Assembly (NCBI GenBank): GCA_026707615.1
Contig: JAPOWL010000513.1
Location: 1 to 33,121, forward strand
Source of the DNA: Acidobacteriota bacterium
GTDB taxonomy: Bacteria > Acidobacteriota > Vicinamibacteria > Vicinamibacterales > UBA8438
Length of the DNA: 33,121 bases
Direction: 5' to 3'
The notes beneath the pieces were generated by a model. It had not been told where the DNA came from and made no database searches. It was given only the letters and a program-made list of their open reading frames with translations. The stretch's first letter is position 1. Every line of letters begins with the position of its first letter. This document shows positions 31,436-33,121 of this stretch, piece after piece. The translations under genes were made by a program, and so were the position numbers.

Positions 31436-32845
31436 GTGACGGTCATCTCGCGGCGGGCGTTGCTCGGCGGCCTGCTGGCCCCGGCAGCGCTCGCCGCCCC
31501 CGCGCGTGCGCAGGCGGAGGCGGGCGAGATTCTCCTGCACGGCGCGCCCCGGCCGCTCGCCGGCGACGCGGTCACGCACGACTGGCCCTACTTCCTCGGA
31601 CCCACCCACGACGCCGTCTCGACCGAGACCCGGCTCAGCCGCACGCTCCCGCCTCCGCTTCTCTGGGAGCTCGCCAAGGGAAGCGGTTACGCCTCCCCAG
31701 CCATAGTCGGCGACCGGCTGGTCTTCATGCACCGTATCGGCGGGCACGAGATCGTCGACTGCCTGCACCCGGAGACGGGCGCCCGGCAGTGGACCTTCCG
31801 CTACCCGAGCGCCTACGAGGACCGCTACGGCTACAACAACGGCCCCCGCTCGAGTCCGGTCATCGATCCGGCCCGAGGGCTCGTGTACACGATGGGCGCC
31901 GAGGCGGTCCTCCACTGCCTGGCGCTCGCATCGGGCGCCGTCGTCTGGCGGCGTGACCTGCGCCGCGACTACGGCGTGCGGCAGGACTTCTTCGGCGTCT
32001 CGGCGACGCCCCTGATCGAGGGCGACCTGCTGATCGTCAATGCGGGCGCTCCCGACGGCGGTTGCGTCATCGCCTTCGACGCCGCCGGCGGCCGCGAGGT
32101 GTGGCGGGCCGGCACCTGGGGACCGAGCTATGCCTCACCAGTTCCCGGCGTCGTGCACGGGGCCCGGCGCGTATTCGTGTTCGCGGGGGGCGAGTCGAGC
32201 CCGCCGAGCGGCGGACTGCTCTCCATCAATCCGGCGAACGGGGCGGTCGACTTCGAGTTCCCCTTCCGCAGCCGCACCTACGAGTCGGTCAACGCCTCCT
32301 GCCCGGTGGTGTTCGACGACCGGGTGTTCGTCTCCGCCAGCTACCGCACCGGGGGCGCGCTCGTCGCGGTGCAGCCGGACTTCACGCACGAAGTGGTCTG
32401 GACGACACGGGAGTTCGCGCTCCACTACAACACCGCCATCCACCGCGACGGCCACCTCTACGGCTTCGACGGGCGGAACATGGGCGACTCGTCGCTGGCG
32501 TGCGTCGACGCGGCCAGCGGGCAGGTGGTCTGGCGCGCGGCGCCGACGTGGACCGAGACGTTCGAGATCGGCGGGCGCCGCGGCCAGCAGATCCTGGGCA
32601 CGGCCCGCGGCTCGCTGCTGGCCGCGGACGGGCAGTTCCTCTGCCTCGGCGAGCTCGGCCACCTGCTGTGGATGGACCTGACGCCGCGCGGCTACCGCGA
32701 GATCTCCCGGGCGTGGCTCTTCGCGGCCCGCGAGTCGTGGGCGCTCCCCGTGCTCAGCCGCGGCCTGCTCTACGTCGTGCAGAACGCCCGCGACCTCATC
32801 CGGGGAACGCCGCCGCGGCTGCTCTGCTACGACCTCCGCGCGTGA
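31436..32845 (+). CDS. Exported PQQ-like/BamB-like beta-propeller with twin-arginine-like signal
   Basis: The product has 469 residues from GTG 31436, 16 bases after the previous stop. The N-terminus VISRRALLGGLLAPAALAAP has an Arg-Arg before the hydrophobic stretch, resembling a Tat signal. The mature part starts DWPYFLGPTHDAVSTETRLS, similar to the openings of the other propellers but otherwise distinct. Blades include CLHPETGARQW, CLALASGAVVWRRD, AFDAAGGREVWRAG and CVDAASGQVVWRA. It lacks the YAVRPGASGDI and SPWAYNGK signatures of paralogues 1-3 and so belongs to a separate subfamily. It is convergent with the last gene, only three bases between stops. The catalytic role is unknown; it may be a partner of paralogue 3. 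Confidence 0.82.
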   Translation: MTVISRRALLGGLLAPAALAAPARAQAEAGEILLHGAPRPLAGDAVTHDWPYFLGPTHDAVSTETRLSRTLPPPLLWELAKGSGYASPAIVGDRLVFMHRIGGHEIVDCLHPETGARQWTFRYPSAYEDRYGYNNGPRSSPVIDPARGLVYTMGAEAVLHCLALASGAVVWRRDLRRDYGVRQDFFGVSATPLIEGDLLIVNAGAPDGGCVIAFDAAGGREVWRAGTWGPSYASPVPGVVHGARRVFVFAGGESSPPSGGLLSINPANGAVDFEFPFRSRTYESVNASCPVVFDDRVFVSASYRTGGALVAVQPDFTHEVVWTTREFALHYNTAIHRDGHLYGFDGRNMGDSSLACVDAASGQVVWRAAPTWTETFEIGGRRGQQILGTARGSLLAADGQFLCLGELGHLLWMDLTPRGYREISRAWLFAARESWALPVLSRGLLYVVQNARDLIRGTPPRLLCYDLRA

Positions 32846-32848
32846 TCG

Positions 32849-33121
32849 CTACCTCACTTCGTCGACGCGCTGGGTGTCCTTGCGGCGTGCGCCAGCCATG
32901 ATGCCGTGCATGCCGATGTTCCCCTCGTGGCAGGCGTACTCGAAGAGCGGGCCGTCGGTCCGCCGGAGCGGCATCATCATCGTCCACGGACGCGCGTAGT
33001 TGTTCGGGTCCTCCACCGTGAACTCGTACATCACGGTGTCGGGATCGACGCGCCGGAAGCGCTCGACGAGCTCCGTGTCGCGGCTGGAGCCGCGCAGGCT
33101 CGTCTCGGTGAGGAAGCTCGT
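32849..33121 (-). CDS. C-terminal part of another YACHEGN-family protein (cut by window edge)
   Basis: Only the last 90 residues are in the window. The frame reads in from the edge as SFLTETSLRGSSRDTELVER, then FRRVDPDTVMYEFTVEDPNN, PWTMMMPLRRTDGP, EYACHEGNIGMHGIMAGARR and a short charged tail to TAG at 32849-32851. This matches the final quarter of the stand-alone copies at 11400 and 12621 nearly motif for motif. It makes a sixth occurrence of the family in 33 kb (counting the SGNH fusion) and again lies directly beside a PQQ-like propeller gene. The start and signal peptide lie beyond position 33121. Confidence 0.85.
   Translation of the reverse strand, partial: TSFLTETSLRGSSRDTELVERFRRVDPDTVMYEFTVEDPNNYARPWTMMMPLRRTDGPLFEYACHEGNIGMHGIMAGARRKDTQRVDEVR

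Noticed and set aside
1-33121. tRNA, rRNA, riboswitch, insertion sequence, integrase or attachment site
   Set aside because: I looked for conserved tRNA arms, transposase motifs, terminal inverted repeats and integrase signatures and saw none I could support.

Overview
This is a very GC-rich chromosomal window from a Gram-negative bacterium. There are many exported proteins with classical, twin-arginine-like or lipoprotein signals, and also outer-membrane barrel remains. The mix of PQQ-type beta-propellers, LVIVD propellers, SGNH and alpha/beta esterases, CxxCH cytochrome and a large paralogous family of secreted proteins is what I associate with Acidobacteriota, especially Vicinamibacteria-like lineages. 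That placement is inference: there is no rRNA, tRNA or ribosomal protein here to confirm it.

Layout. 1-989 (-): an interrupted spermidine-synthase-type membrane gene cut by the window edge. 1176-1765 (+): a 28-residue membrane peptide, then a mono-haem cytochrome c. 1827-4330 (-): a PQQ-like propeller gene overlapping an LVIVD propeller gene that carries an in-frame TAA. 4600-7987 (+): an SGNH esterase fused to a paralogous C-terminal domain, then a stand-alone copy of that domain. 8145-8759 (+): a decayed AbrB-type antitoxin and a VapC toxin. 8789-10144 (-): a second PQQ-like propeller. 10457-16340 (+): an alpha/beta esterase, three more stand-alone copies of the paralogous domain, and an AssT-type arylsulfotransferase lipoprotein. 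16445-19317 (+): an SMP-30/gluconolactonase-type protein and a PQQ-dependent dehydrogenase. 19428-19785: a truncated outer-membrane barrel. 19786-21950 (-): a coupled pair of unknown membrane genes with 39-bp internal repeats. 22111-23439 (-): an aminotransferase. 23679-27320 (-): an accessory island with an Xre/MbcA-like antitoxin-type gene and a tightly overlapping three-gene NTPase operon. 27527-28831 (-): a beta-lactamase-fold serine hydrolase. 29306-32845 (+): a small secreted protein and two more propellers. 32849-33121 (-): the C-terminus of a sixth copy of the paralogous domain.

How it works together. Most of the window looks like a periplasmic/extracellular catabolic neighbourhood. 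Esterases, a lactonase-type propeller, a sulfotransferase, quinoprotein propellers and a cytochrome c sit among repeated copies of one uncharacterised secreted domain. I call it the YACHEGN family after its C-terminal motif; it has two invariant cysteines. Propeller genes and YACHEGN genes recur side by side, so they probably expanded together.

The best candidate for an undescribed system is the 24167-27320 operon. It encodes a HEPN-like helical protein, a MinD/ParA-like ATPase with a variant KGGVGR P-loop, and a second P-loop NTPase. All three are joined by 4-nt overlaps, and a DNA-binding antitoxin-like gene lies just downstream. A defence or conflict role is inferred from architecture and context only.
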